Shown: piece after piece, positions 1-12,990 of the stretch
How positions within the stretch are numbered: the first letter of the stretch is position 1
Layout of the letters: every line of letters starts with the position of its first letter
Assembly: GCF_964340395.1 (NCBI RefSeq)
Contig: NC_135568.1
Coordinates: forward strand, 14,156,776 to 14,220,775
Length of the DNA stretch: 64,000 bases
Origin: Glandiceps talaboti
Lineage: Eukaryota > Hemichordata > Enteropneusta > Spengelidae
Reading direction: 5' to 3'
Program-made: the position numbers and the translations under genes
Notes under the pieces: model-generated
Told to the model about the DNA's origin: nothing
Seen by the model: only the letters and a program-made list of their open reading frames with translations
Database searches by the model: none

Positions 1-942
<942 letters not shown>

Positions 943-3632
943 TCTGTTGTTTGGTTGTATTGTGTGCACTATGGTTGTCGCATTGTACCTCATTGTATCC
1001 CTGTAGCTGTTTTAAATGGCAAACGGTGGTTACTAGCTGTGACTTTCACTGAGGGGTCAACGGTCGGTACTGTGTTTCAGTCTAGTGATGAGGATGGTTG
1101 TTGTGCTGTATATTGTGTGCACTATGGTTGTTGCATTGTACCTCATAGTATCCCTGTAGCTGTTTTAAATGGCAAACGGTGGTTACTAGCTGTGACTTTC
1201 ACTGAGGGGTCAACGGTCAGTATTGTGTTTCAGTCTAGTGATGAGGATGGTTGTTGTGCTGTATATTGTGTGCACTATGGCTGTTCTATTTTACCTCATA
1301 GTATCCCTGTAGCTGTTTTAAATGGCAAACGGTGGTTACTAGCTGTGACTTTCACTGAGGGGTCAACGGTCGGTACTGTGTTTCAGTCTAGTGATGAGGA
1401 TGGTTGTTGTGCTGTATATTGTGTGCACTATGGCTGTTCCATTGTACCTCATAGTATCCCTGTAGCTGTTTTAAATGGCAAACGGTGGTTACTAGCTGTG
1501 ACTTTCACTGAGGGGTCAACGGTCGGTACTGTGTTTCAGTCTAGTGATGAGGATGGTTGTTGTGCTGTATATTGTGTGCACTATGGTTGTTGCATTGTAC
1601 CTCATAGTATCCCTGTAGCTGTTTTAAATGGCAAACGGTGGTTACTAGCTGTGACTTTCACTGAGGGGTCAACGGTCGGTACTGTGTTTCAGTCTAGTGA
1701 TGAGGATGGTTGTTGTGCTGTATATTGTGTGCACTATGGCTGTTCCATTGTACCTCATAGTATCCCTGTAGCTGTTTTAAATGGCAAACGGTGGTTACTA
1801 GCTGTGACTTTCACTGAGGGGTCAACGGTCGGTACTGTGTTTCAGTCTAGTGATGAGGATGGTTGTTGTGCTGTATATTGTGTGCACTATGGTTGTTGCA
1901 TTGTACCTCATAGTATCCCTGTAGCTGTTTTAAATGGCAAACGGTGGTTACTAGCTGTGACTTTCACTGAGGGGTCAACGGTCGGTACTGTGTTTCAGTC
2001 TAGTGATGAGGATGGTTGTTGTGCTGTATATTGTGTGCACTATGGCTGTTCCATTGTACCTCATAGTATCCCTGTAGCTGTTTTAAATGGCAAACGGTGG
2101 TTACTAGCTGTGACTTTCACTGAGGGGTCAACGGTCGGTACTGTGTTTCAGTCTAGTGATGAGGATGGTTGTTGTGCTGTATATTGTGTGCACTATGGTT
2201 GTTGCATTGTACCTCATAGTATCCCTGTAGCTGTTTTAAATGGCAAACGGTGGTTACTAGCTGTGACTTTCACTGAGGGGTCAACGGTCGGTACTGTGTT
2301 TCAGTCTAGTGATGAGGATGGTTGTTGTGTTGTATATTGTGTGCACTATGGCTGTTCCATTGTACCTCATAGTATCCCTGTAGCTGTTTTAAATGGCAAA
2401 CAGTGGTTACTAGCTGTGACTTTCACTGAGGGGTCAACGGTCAGTATTGTGTTTCAGTCTAGTGATGAGGATGGTTGTTGTGCTGTATATTGTGTGCACT
2501 ATGGCTGTTGCATTGTACCTCATTGTATCCCTGTAGCTGTTTTAAATGGCAAACGGTGGTTACTAGCTGTGACTTTCACTGAGGGGTCAACGGTCGGTAC
2601 TGTGTTTCAGTCTAGTGATGAGGATGGTTGTTGTGCTGTATATTGTGTGCACTATGGCTGTTCCATTGTACCTCATAGTATCCCTGTAGCTGTTTTAAAT
2701 GGCAAACGGTGGTTACTAGCTGTGACTTTCACTGAGGGGTCAACGGTCGGTACTGTGTTTCAGTCTAGTGATGAGGATGGTTGTTGTGCTGTATATTGTG
2801 TGCACTATGGTTGTTGCATTGTACCTCATAGTATCCCTGTAGCTGTTTTAAATGGCAAACGGTGGTTACTAGCTGTGACTTTCACTGAGGGGTCAACGGT
2901 CGGTACTGTGTTTCAGTCTAGTGATGAGGATGGTTGTTGTGCTGTATATTGTGTGCACTATGGTTGTTGCATTGTACCTCATAGTATCCCTGTAGCTGTT
3001 TTAAATGGCAAACGGTGGTTACTAGCTGTGACTTTCACTGAGGGGTCAACGGTCGGTACTGTGTTTCAGTCTAGTGATGAGGATGGTTGTTGTGTTGTAT
3101 ATTGTGTGCACTATGGCTGTTCCATTGTACCTCATAGTATCCCTGTAGCTGCATGTTTTAAATGGCAAACAGTGGTTACTAGCTGTGACTTTCACTGAGG
3201 GGTCAACGGTCAGTATTGTGTTTCAGTCTAGTGATGAGGATGGTTGTTGTGCTGTATATTGTGTGCACTATGGCTGTTGCATTGTACCTCATTGTATCCC
3301 TGTAGCTGTTTTAAATGGCAAACGGTGGTTACTAGCTGTGACTTTCACTGAGGGGTCAACGGTCGGTACTGTGTTTCAGTCTAGTGATGAGGATGGTTGT
3401 TGTGCTGTATATTGTGTGCACTATGGCTATTGCATTGTACCTCATTGTATCCCTGTAGCTGTTTTAAATGGCAAACGGTTGTTACGAGCTGTGACTTTCA
3501 CTGAGGGGTCAACGGTCTGTATTGTGTTTCAGTTTAGTGATGAGGATGGTTGTTGTGTTGTATATTGTGTGCACTATGGTTGTTGCATTGTGCCCCTTAG
3601 TATCCCTGTAGCTGTTTTAATTGGAAAACAGA
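943..3632. repeat. Tandem array A, 153-bp monomer, about 17.6 copies
   Basis: The unit runs from a word near TGTGTGCACTATGG to GATGAGGATGGTTG and recurs every 153 bp, for example at 1101 and 1254. Copies are nearly identical. Two monomer types, with TTGCATTG or TTCCATTG after the CACTATGG word, tend to alternate, giving a 306-bp dimer. A variant block at 2321 recurs at 3086, exactly 765 bp (five monomers) away. Because 153 is a multiple of three and one frame lacks stops, a 747-codon frame (955-3198) is open. It encodes 51-aa Cys/Val-rich repeats with cores such as YCVHYGCCIVPH and LLAVTFTEGSTV. A 4-bp CATG insertion near 3153 breaks that frame. Most differences between copies change the amino acid (Cys/Ser, Ala/Val, Arg/Gln), so I read this as a non-coding satellite that is open by chance. 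Confidence 0.95.
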
Positions 3633-3762
3633 ATTACAATAGACAAAAACTGATTCCACAAATTACATATTTGAAAGCCACTGTTCATATAAAAATCACC
3701 TAAATTTTTATTTTTTGTTTCGTTTCAATTCGTTTCGTTTTGATGCAGCGATTGCCATAAAT

Positions 3763-5262
3763 CCTGTCATCCACTTTAACCAAGTCTCAGCTAGTCTGTG
3801 TCAGACATAAGCTGGTGACAAATCACTGTCATCCATTTAACCAAGTCTCAGCTAGTCTGTGTCAGACATAAGCTGGTGACAAATCACTGTCATCCATTTT
3901 AACCAAGTCCCTGCTAGTCTGTGTCAGACATAAGCTGTGACAAATCATTGTCATCCATTTTAACCAAGTCTCAGCTAGTCTGTGTCAGACATAAGCTGGT
4001 GACAATTCACTGGCATCCATTTTAACCAAGTCTCAGCTAGTCTGTGTCAGACATAAGCTGGTGACAAATCACTGTCATCCATTTTAACCAAGTCCCTGCT
4101 AGTCTGTGTCAGACATAAGCTGTGACAAATCATTGTCATCCATTTTAACCAAGTCTCAGCTAGTCTGTGTCAGACATAAGCTGGTGACAAATCACTGTCA
4201 TCCATTTTAACCAAGTCTCAGCTAGTCTGTGTCAGACATAAGCTGGTGACAAATCATTGTCATCCATTTTAACCAAGTCTCAGCTAGTCTGTGTCAGACA
4301 AAAGCTGTAACAAATCAATGTCATCCATTTTAACCAAGTCTCAGCTAGTCTGTGTCAGACATAAGCTGGTGACAAATCACTGCATGTCGTCCATTTTAAC
4401 CAAGTCCCTGCTAGTCTGTGTCAGACATAAGCTGGTGACAAATCACTGTCGTCCATTTTAACCAAGTCTCAGCTAGTCTGGGTCAGACATAAGCTGGTGA
4501 CAAATCAATGTCATCCATCTTAACCAAGTCTCAGCTAGTCTGTGTCAGACATAAGCTGGTGACAAATCACTGTCATCCATTTAACCAAGTCTCAGCTAGT
4601 CTGTGTCAGACATAAGCTGGTGACAAATCACTGTCATCCATTTTAACCAAGTCCCTGCTAGTCTGTGTCAGACATAAGCTGTGACAAATCATTGTCATCC
4701 ATTTTAACCAAGTCTCAGCTAGTCTGTGTCAGACATAAGCTGGTGACAATTCACTGGCATCCATTTTAACCAAGTCTCAGCTAGTCTGTGTCAGACATAA
4801 GCTGGTGACAAATCACTGTCATCCATTTTAACCAAGTCCCTGCTAGTCTGTGTCAGACATAAGCTGTGACAAATCATTGTCATCCATTTTAACCAAGTCT
4901 CAGCTAGTCTGTGTCAGACATAAGCTGGTGACAAATCACTGTCATCCATTTTAACCAAGTCTCAGCTAGTCTGTGTCAGACATAAGCTGGTGACAAATCA
5001 TTGTCATCCATTTTAACCAAGTCTCAGCTAGTCTGTGTCAGACAAAAGCTGTAACAAATCAATGTCATCCATTTTAACCAAGTCTCAGCTAGTCTGTGTC
5101 AGACATAAGCTGGTGACAAATCACTGTCGTCCATTTTAACCAAGTCTCAGCTAGTCTGGGTCAGACATAAGCTGGTGACAAATCAATGTCATCCATCTTA
5201 ACCAAGTCTCAGCTAGTCTGTGTCAGACATAAGCTGGTGACAAATCACTGCCACTGCCATCC
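3763..5262. repeat. Tandem array B, 62-bp monomer, about 24 copies
   Basis: The monomer carries CATCCATTTTAACCAAGTC, CAGCTAGTCTGTGTCAGAC and ATAAGCTGGTGACAAATCAC. Period is 61-62 bp, with common 1-2 bp indels such as GCTGTGAC for GCTGGTGAC. Marker variants recur about 743 bp apart: ACAATTCACTGGC near 4004 and 4747, AAGTCCCTGC near 3905 and 4648. This indicates a roughly 12-monomer higher-order repeat present about twice. It lies directly after array A and before array C. There is no coding potential. Confidence 0.95.
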
Positions 5263-5265
5263 ATT

Positions 5266-7938
5266 TATCTAAGACAGGTAACACCTCTGTGAGGATGGCC
5301 ACACAACTCAGACCTTTTAAATATGTACTGTGTAGGGAGAATCAATAAAGAGGGTTTTGTGGTGTGAGGGTCAGCAATCTCTAATAGTTTGGCCACACAA
5401 CTCAGACCTTTTAAATATGTACTGTGTAGGGATAGAAAGTAAAGAGGGTTTTGTAGTGTGATGGTCAGCAATCTCTAATACTTTGGCCACACAACTCAGA
5501 ACTTTAAAATAGGTACTGTGTAGGGATAATTTAGTGTAGATCTCAGGTACTGTGGTGTGACGGTCAGCAATCTCTATGAGGATGGCCACACAACTCAGAC
5601 CTTTTAAATATGTACTGTGTAGGGATAGAAAGTAAAGAGGATTTTGTGGTGTGAGGGTCAGCAATCTCTAATACTTTGGCCACACAACTCAGAACTTTAA
5701 AGTATGTACTGCATAGGAATAATTTAGTGTAGAGGTACTGTGGTGTGACGGTCAACAATCTCTATGAGGATGCCATGGCCACACAACTCAGAACTTTAAA
5801 ACATGTACTGTGTAGGGAGAAACAATAAAGAGGGTTTTGTGGTGTGAGGGTCGCGATATCAGCAATCTCTAATAGTTTGGCCACACAACTCACAACTTTA
5901 AAATATGCACTGTGTAGGGATAAAAAGTAAAGAGGGTTTTGTGGTGTGACGGTCAGCAATCTCTAATAGTTTGGCCACACAACTCAGACCTTTTAAATAT
6001 GTACTGTGTAGGGATAATTTAGTGTATAGGTACTGTGGTGTGACGGTCAGCAATCTCTATGAGGATGGCTACACAACTCACACCTTTTAAACATGTACTG
6101 TGTAGGGATAAAAAGTAAAGAGGGTTTTGTGGTGTGAGGGTCAGCAATCTCTAATAGTTTGGCCACACAACTCAGAACATTTAAATATGTACTGTGTAGG
6201 GATAATTTAGTGTAGCGGTACTGTGGTGTGATGGTCAGCAATCTCTATGAGGATGGCCACACAACTCAGACCTTTTAAATATGTACTGTGTAGGGATAAA
6301 AAGTAAAGAGGGTTTTGTGGTGTGAGGGTCAGCAATCTCTAATAGTTTGGCCACACAACTCAGACCTGTAAAATATGTAATGTGTAGGAATAATTTAGTG
6401 TAGAGGTACTGTGGTGTGACGGTCAACAATCTCTATGAGGATGGTCACACAACTCAGACCTTTTAAATATGTACTGCGAAGGGATAAAAAGTAAAGAGGG
6501 TTTTGTGGTGTGAGGGTCAGCAATCTCTAATAGTTTGGCCACACAACTCAGAACATTTAAATATGTACTGTGTAGGGATAATTTAGTGTAGAGGTACTGT
6601 GGTGTGACGGTCAACAATCTCTATGAGGATGCCATGGCCACACAACTCAGAACTTTTAAATATGTACTGCGAAGGGATAAAAAGTAAAGAGGGTTTTGTG
6701 GTGTGAGGGTCAGCAATCTCTAATACTTTGGCCACACAACTCAGAACTTTAAAGTATGTACTGCATAGGAATAATTTAGTGTAGAGGTACTGTGGTGTGA
6801 CGGTCAACAATCTCTATGAGGATGCCATGGCCACACAACTCAGAACTTTAAAACATGTACTGTGTAGGGAGAAACAATAAAGAGGGTTTTGTGGTGTGAC
6901 GGTCAGCAATCTCTAATAGTTTGGCCACACAACTCAGACCTTTTAAATATGTACTGTGTAGGGATAATTTAGTGTATAGGTACTGTGGTGTGACGGTCAG
7001 CAATCTCTATGAGGATGGCTACACAACTCACACCTTTTAAACATGTACTGTGTAGGGATAAAAAGTAAAGAGGGTTTTGTGGTGTGAGGGTCAGCAATCT
7101 CTAATAGTTTGGCCACACAACTCAGAACATTTAAATATGTACTGTGTAGGGATAATTTAGTGTAGCGGTACTGTGGTGTGACGGTCAACAATCTCTATGA
7201 GGATGGCCACACAACTCAGACCTTTTAAATATGTACTGCGAAGGGATAAAAAGTAAAGAGGGTTTTGTGGTGTGAGGGTCAGCAATCTCTAATAGTTTGG
7301 CCACACAACTCAGAACATTTAAATATGTACTGTGTAGGGATAATTTAGTGTAGCGGTACTGTGGTGTGACGGTCAGCAATCTCTATGAGGATGGCCACAT
7401 AACTCAGACCTTTTAAATATGTACTGTGTAGGGATAAAAAGTAAAGAGGGTTTTGTGGTGTGAGGGTCAGCAATCTCTAATAGTTTGGCCACACAACTCA
7501 GACCTGTAAAATATGTAATGTGTAGGAATAATTTAGTGTAGAGGTACTGTGGTGTGAGGGTCAACAATCTCTATGAGGATGGCCACACAACTCAGACCTT
7601 TTAAATATGTACTGCGAAGGGATAAAAAGTAAAGAGGGTTTTGTGGTGTGAGGGTCAGCAATCTCTAATAGTTTGGCCACACAACTCAGAACATTTAAAT
7701 ATGTACTGTGTAGGGATAATTTAGTGTAGCGGTACTGTGGTGTGACGGTCAGCAATCTCTATGAGGATGGCCACACAACTCAGACCTTTTAAATATGTAC
7801 TGTGTAGGGATAAAAGTAAAGAGGGTTTTGTGGTGTGAGGGTCAGCAATCTCTAATAGTTTGGCCACACAACTCAGACCTGTAAAATATGTACTGTGTAT
7901 AGGGATATAAAGTGTAGAGGGTTTTGTGGTGTGTCTGT
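5266..7938. repeat. Tandem array C, 94-bp monomers arranged as 188-bp dimers
   Basis: Each monomer has GGCCACACAACTCAGA, AAATATGTACTGTGTAGGGA and GGTGTGA.GGTCAGCAATCTC. Two monomer forms alternate, one carrying AAAAAGTAAAGAGGGTTTTG and the other AATTTAGTGTAGAGGTACTG, so the working unit is 188 bp (about 14 dimers). Rare variants recur about 950 bp apart, such as GGCTACACAACTCACACC at 6067 and 7017, so a five-dimer block was duplicated. The 64-codon minus-strand frames spaced 188 bp apart are by-products. Confidence 0.95.
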
Positions 7939-8145
7939 GTCAGACATAAGCTGTTGACAGATCACCATCATCAATTTTAACCAAGTGTCAGGTAGTATTT
8001 GTCAGACACATAATGTTGTTCTATTCTACCATACCTCATAGTATATGTAGTTATTTGAAGTGGCAATTTGCATCAAATATGTGACCTCCACGAATAGGTT
8101 AACTGTCAGTATGAGTGTGTTTCAATGTAGTGATCTCTTGGTTCT
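7933..8145. repeat. Decayed single copies of array B then array A units
   Basis: After array C, 7933-8012 resembles two 62-bp units (TGTGTCAGACATAAGCTGTT, TTTTAACCAAGTGTCAGG). Then 8013-8145 resembles one 153-bp unit (ACCTCATAGTAT, GAAGTGGCAA, GTGACCTCCACGAATAGGTT, GTGTTTCAATGTAGTGAT). Both are far more diverged than the main arrays, so they look like older relics. Confidence 0.8.
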
Positions 8146-8424
8146 ATTAATAATGTGTATGGGGTAATGTTACTGTGCGGAATATATCTCCAGAGAGCTA
8201 ACATACATTCAAGGTCAGTCCAGTGGATAGCACACATTGCTACAGTCCTTGTATAAATATACTCTGAAGAGAAAAATAGAGAAGTACATTTGTTCTACAA
8301 CTGGATTTGAGAACAATGCACATCTCCTCAAATTGTCAAAAGCTTAAAAACATTCTTTTCCGCTAATACAACCATTCGTTACATAATGGTTTTCAATTCG
8401 ACTTGAAACAGTTTATATTTAACT

Positions 8425-8621
8425 GGTCAATACCAAATGTCTTGATATACAAAAGATTGCCACCTTATTTACATATCAAGCACGGGTCAATACCAAATGT
8501 CTTGATAAACAAGAGAATGCCATCTTATTTACATGTCATATTAATTTAAGCACTAGTCAATACCAAATGTTTTGATATACAAAAGATTGCCATCTTATTT
8601 ACATATCATATTCATTTTAGC
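8425..8621. repeat. Short tandem repeat D, three copies of 60-70 bp
   Basis: TCAATACCAAATGT.TTGATA, then ATACAAAAGATTGCCA.CTTA and TTTACATATCA, repeats from 8425, 8485 and 8555. The second and third copies carry an extra ATATTAATTTAAG-like segment. Confidence 0.85.
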
Positions 8622-9239
8622 AATCACCCTTTATTGTTTTCTCTTTATTATAGACCTTGAGGAGCATGGAGATGTTACTCATAAGGGAACTAGGTGAAAA
8701 TGCATAAGCAACGGTCATAGACCTTGACAACAGTTCCAAAGTGTAGATGAACGACGAAGACGAGATGGAATAAACATTGAATTCTCTATTTTCTCTTGTT
8801 TAACCAATGTCTGTGTCACACACAAGCTAATCACATTGACGTCCATTCTGCTAACCGAATATCGGCTTATATATGTCATGCACACAATGTACATTGTGTA
8901 TTGTTAGTATGCACACTACGAACTTTCGTGATAGATCTTAATAGTTGTTACAGATGGATATAATTTCTATATTTTCACCATTACAGTTGCTCTAAAATAT
9001 GTCCATCAAACGAACACTATTGTTGCCTGGCCCTAGTGTTCCTCTTTGATTTGTCAACATTTTATGAAAAAAAATTGAGTTATTAGAACAGTTTTGCTTG
9101 TCATAAATAAAATGTATATGTCGTCCTTGTTACAACCATATATGTAACACATTGCTATTTTTATTTACAATGATATACACATTGCTATTTGTATATTCAC
9201 AAAGACACAATTACGAAATTTGAAGCTACAACATTGCAC

Positions 9240-9690
9240 TTTTTGACTTTCTGCGATAATATCTATATTCGTCTGAAAGTTTAACATTTTGAATAAAAGA
9301 TTAGGGAGAGCCTTCCCCGACAAAGAGATTTTTATATGATAACAATCTAAAATCGGACATTTAATAAAAAACTTAAAGATATTGAGAGAGGGCTTCCCAC
9401 AACGAAGCGTTTCTATCTAATATTATCGACAATATCAGCTAAATATCTAACACTTTGAATATCTTTTTGAATGACTACTCAGATGAGGGCGGGCTTTTCC
9501 CGACCGACAAAGCGTTTTTATTCGACAGTATCGTCTAAAAATCGAACCCTTTGAATGACTTACACAGATTTGAGGTTGAGGTCTGGCCTTCCACGACAAA
9601 GAGTTTTTATCCGATAGTATCATCTAAAAATCTAATATTGTTAAAAACTTAGACTACACAGAAGATAGAGGGTATTTCCCGACAAGATTT
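9240..9690. repeat. Degenerate tandem repeat E, about five copies of about 95 bp
   Basis: The motif CTTCCCCGACAAAGAG followed by TTTTTAT, a GATA.TATC word, CTAAAAATC and a stretch near TTTGAAT recurs about every 80-110 bp. Copies are strongly diverged. Confidence 0.75.
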
Positions 9691-9915
9691 TCTGTAACCA
9701 TCGTAAATATTTGACCTTTATCGATAATCCGGTCATGAAATTTTGTGCAATGTCGCGCTTGCATGAGTTCAGCATTCCCGTTAATTTCTTTTATCTCACA
9801 GGTTGCAGTATAGAGAATGCAAGTATTAAATAAGTAATCAAAACAATGCTTCTGTTTTTACTTGTATCCTATACTTCCAGTCTACTTCTGTTTGTTATGT
9901 CGACAGCTTTTTTGT

Positions 9916-10026
9916 TAGTCTGTAAGGTACGCCGTGACGGGACGCCCTCACACATCGGCCAAACCCTCCTTGAGAGGATCACGGAGGTCGGTAAGGGCAG
10001 AACGTCACGACGTATCTTACAGTCTA
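9916..10026. mobile_element. Hairpin MITE, TAGTCTG type, with 9-bp target duplication
   Basis: A 111-bp imperfect palindrome starts TAGTCTGTAAGGTACGCCGT and ends CGACGTATCTTACAGTCTA. It is flanked on both sides by CTTTTTTGT (9907-9915 and 10027-10035). The interior contains GCCCTCACACATCGGCC, shared with partial copies near 27478, 55853 and 57052. No coding capacity. The flanking 9-bp duplication shows that it moved by transposition. Confidence 0.88.
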
Positions 10027-10669
10027 CTTTTTTGTGTGTAACATTCATCAGGAAATCGTTTTTTCAAAATAACGTGAGTTCTATTCGTGGTCGTATGCAT
10101 GTAGGTACAGTGATGCACTCAATATCTATTGGGATCGTGTCCGTAGAGTGACGCTGTCTGGTAAATGTAGACTATATGGCGTAAATCATCACTTATATTG
10201 ACACCAAATGTCCATTTTAAAAGATAAAAAAATGAACATGTGGAAAGGGGACTAACATTATTTTCTGAAGTCATTACTAGAGGGCGCTACACTAGGAGAA
10301 ATGTTTTCTTGATTTCATTGAATTTCTTTGGGATTTTATCATACAGTCGTTGGTGGCGCTGTTTATAAGAAAAATAATTGCGATCATTTCATTTGAATTC
10401 ATTTTTGTTTTCCACTTACTCTCGGCTATTCAGCTCACCACTGATGGATCGCTTGTTGGCCGGGGTAGACTGGTGGTGGATAGTCTTAGTAACCGAGACT
10501 GTATACACAGTTGCCACTTGGACAACCAACACAAATGTGTTCGCTTTAAGTGGTTGCCATTACCAAAAACCTTAGACAATCCGGACAATAATGTGATGTA
10601 ATGCTACACGTGACCTATGAAAAAACTGGTGAGGTATATGAGCCAATTAGTTTTTATACCTATATTTGA

Positions 10670-11210
10670 TTCAATACAAATTCTGGAATGTTCAGAGTAT
10701 CATATCGGATATGTAATAGGTATTCTCTGTTACATACACACATATGAATGTCAGTATGATCTTCTCGAACAAGAATGTGCATGAGTCATAAATGACATAT
10801 TCTTATTAATAATACGTCTGGACATATTGTTCGTAACAGGGGACATATACTCATGAATGTTTGCACTCCCACACATAAATATCCCGAACAAGAATATGTA
10901 TGAGTTATACAAACATATTCTTATTCATAATACTATTCCAGCGTATTCAGGCTTCCATATTGGGTTTGCCTAAATATTCTTTGCAAAATACTTTAGGGAA
11001 TATGAGAATGAATATGTATGTCAATTTACCCAACATATTCACTTTAAAATACTACGCATATGCAATATTCCGAAATATTCCGTAATATTCACACTGGCAT
11101 ACGTAAGCATACAGAGATATAAGAATATTTCAGCATACTTCTGGCATACATAAAGTATTGCTGACATATGCTTGTTCGCATAGTACTGAATATGCAGCAT
11201 TTGGTGCAGT
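10670..11210. repeat. Region crowded with GAATATG/CATATTC words and a 120-bp repeat pair
   Basis: CGAACAAGAATGTGCATGAG at 10765 recurs with changes at 10885 (period 120 bp), each followed by ACATATTCTTATT.ATAATAC. GAATATG, CATATTC and AATATTCCG words occur a dozen or so times on both strands up to 11210. No gene recognised. Confidence 0.6.
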
Positions 11211-12981
11211 GTAGATCACTAGTTGAGTCCAAGCCCCCTGTGGTTTGTTATGCTGTAAATTTGTCAATGCTGCTTGCAGGTTTATTATTCTTTGTATAAC
11301 TCAAGTCATCTTCCACAAATTCTGCACTTTGAAACCAAAGCCTTTATTTTGACAGTCAATGCAACCCAGTCATGCTTCAGTGCCATTTACGCTATGCTTT
11401 TTGTATTTTTGCTTACAAGAGTGACAAGTCTTTCACTACATTATGTTTTCCTGCGTTCAAATAAATGCATGCTGTTCATTTGAAACACTGACTCATACTT
11501 TGTTTTAAAACTCATCTATTTATTTTTTTCTAAATTGTTGGATGTGGTGAATGCTGTTTGTGTTTAACAGTTGTGTGTTGAGTTGATGAACATACATTAA
11601 AAGAGGATTATGTTACTTGATTAGCCAGCATACTGCTCTTTGTTAGCCTATATCTGATGGGATGAGTCATGTTCACACATCACACCATTTCAGTAGTTTT
11701 TGGAATCTTTTCACAGCTTACTTTGTACACAAGTTTTCCATTGTACTCTCTTGCATTTTACAATCAGCCTTGTCTAAATACATGTTTGTTGTTGATTCAA
11801 AATTTGCATCAAAATATTGCTATAGAGAAAAACAGTATAAGACTGTAATCTTACACAGATACTTTCAAATTTATGCTGTGATGAGATGAAATTCCATTCA
11901 TTATGCCAATCAAAATTCTATGTAATTTGACTTCTGTAGATATCTATAATAAATGTTCATGCAAAACATTGATAAAGAAATTTTCAGCAGAGCATACAAT
12001 CTACAGTATTTGTTTCACTGGTAAAAATAGTTAAGGGCATCTAAGCTCTTGGTGTAGCATGTCTATGAATGACCAGCTTGTTTCAATGCCTCCTTTTTTT
12101 GCTTTTTCTGTCTGACTCTTATCTTAAGATTTCACATAAATTCAACAGTGCCCTAAATCATTGCCCTAATGGCAATCTTAGGTACACTCGTTCTAAATTG
12201 TCCTTGATCTGAAAGGTTGGTTTCTGTGTGACAGCGCTATCTTCTGTGTTTTCCAATATTAATGTCTACATGGCAGGACTATCGTTGAATTCTGTAATCT
12301 TTTATTTGTTACCCTGCAATGTAATCCAGTAATGAAATCATTACATGATATCAAGCTTATGTCTGCATCATATACAGCACAGTTATAGAGGGACTGTGTA
12401 AGAAAAGATAAAGGAGAGAAGTACTGAATACAACTAAGTAAGTAATGTTGCAAGGAGTGCTGTCTACAGTAGTAAAGTATGGTTGAAATTCCTGCTTAAA
12501 TCTAAATTTCAAACTTAGAGAATGCAAGATTAAACAGTACACAACATCAACAACCCCCCCCCGTTAGGTCGCCCTCTATAGTTGAGTGTGTACGCAGTAA
12601 ACTACACATTTTCTAGCAGTTACGGGTATGCCAGTGCTTTACCTACTTTATAAATATAAGAGTCACTTGGTGTCTGTGTTTAAAGACAGGTCGTTTCTCG
12701 TTTATTTGTTTCAGTATTAGCGTAACCTTGAATTGTCCGCCATTTTCGGCATTGCATATCTATCTGTATGTGGACTTCATACACTATACAGAGATATGTT
12801 TAATATCTGACTACATGTTCACTAAAAATAAGACTGAAAGACCATCGAGATTGCAATTGGTTCAGACTGTAAAATGATCATTTGGACGAAATCGTCTGGA
12901 GTAGTATCTGAGCTCTGTGGGCGACCTCTGTCTGAGACATCTGAGGCCTCTGAGCTATGACTGTTCGAGAGGTCATCTCTA
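11211..12981. other. Gene-free AT-rich interval
   Basis: Only short open frames without recognisable domains. A poly(C) run lies at 12552-12562. I see no exon of the downstream tubulin gene here. Confidence 0.45.
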
Positions 12982-12990
12982 CCCTCGGGG

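Noticed and set aside
955-3198. 747-aa open frame as a protein-coding gene
   Set aside because: It is a tandem satellite whose period happens to be a multiple of three; differences among monomers are mostly non-synonymous and an indel breaks the frame.
943-7938. CRISPR-like repeat array
   Set aside because: Monomers are contiguous with no unique spacers, and the genome is eukaryotic.
10350-10601. Secreted protein with a signal peptide
   Set aside because: It has a hydrophobic start and a few Cys, but no recognisable domain, no splice partner and no neighbouring exons.
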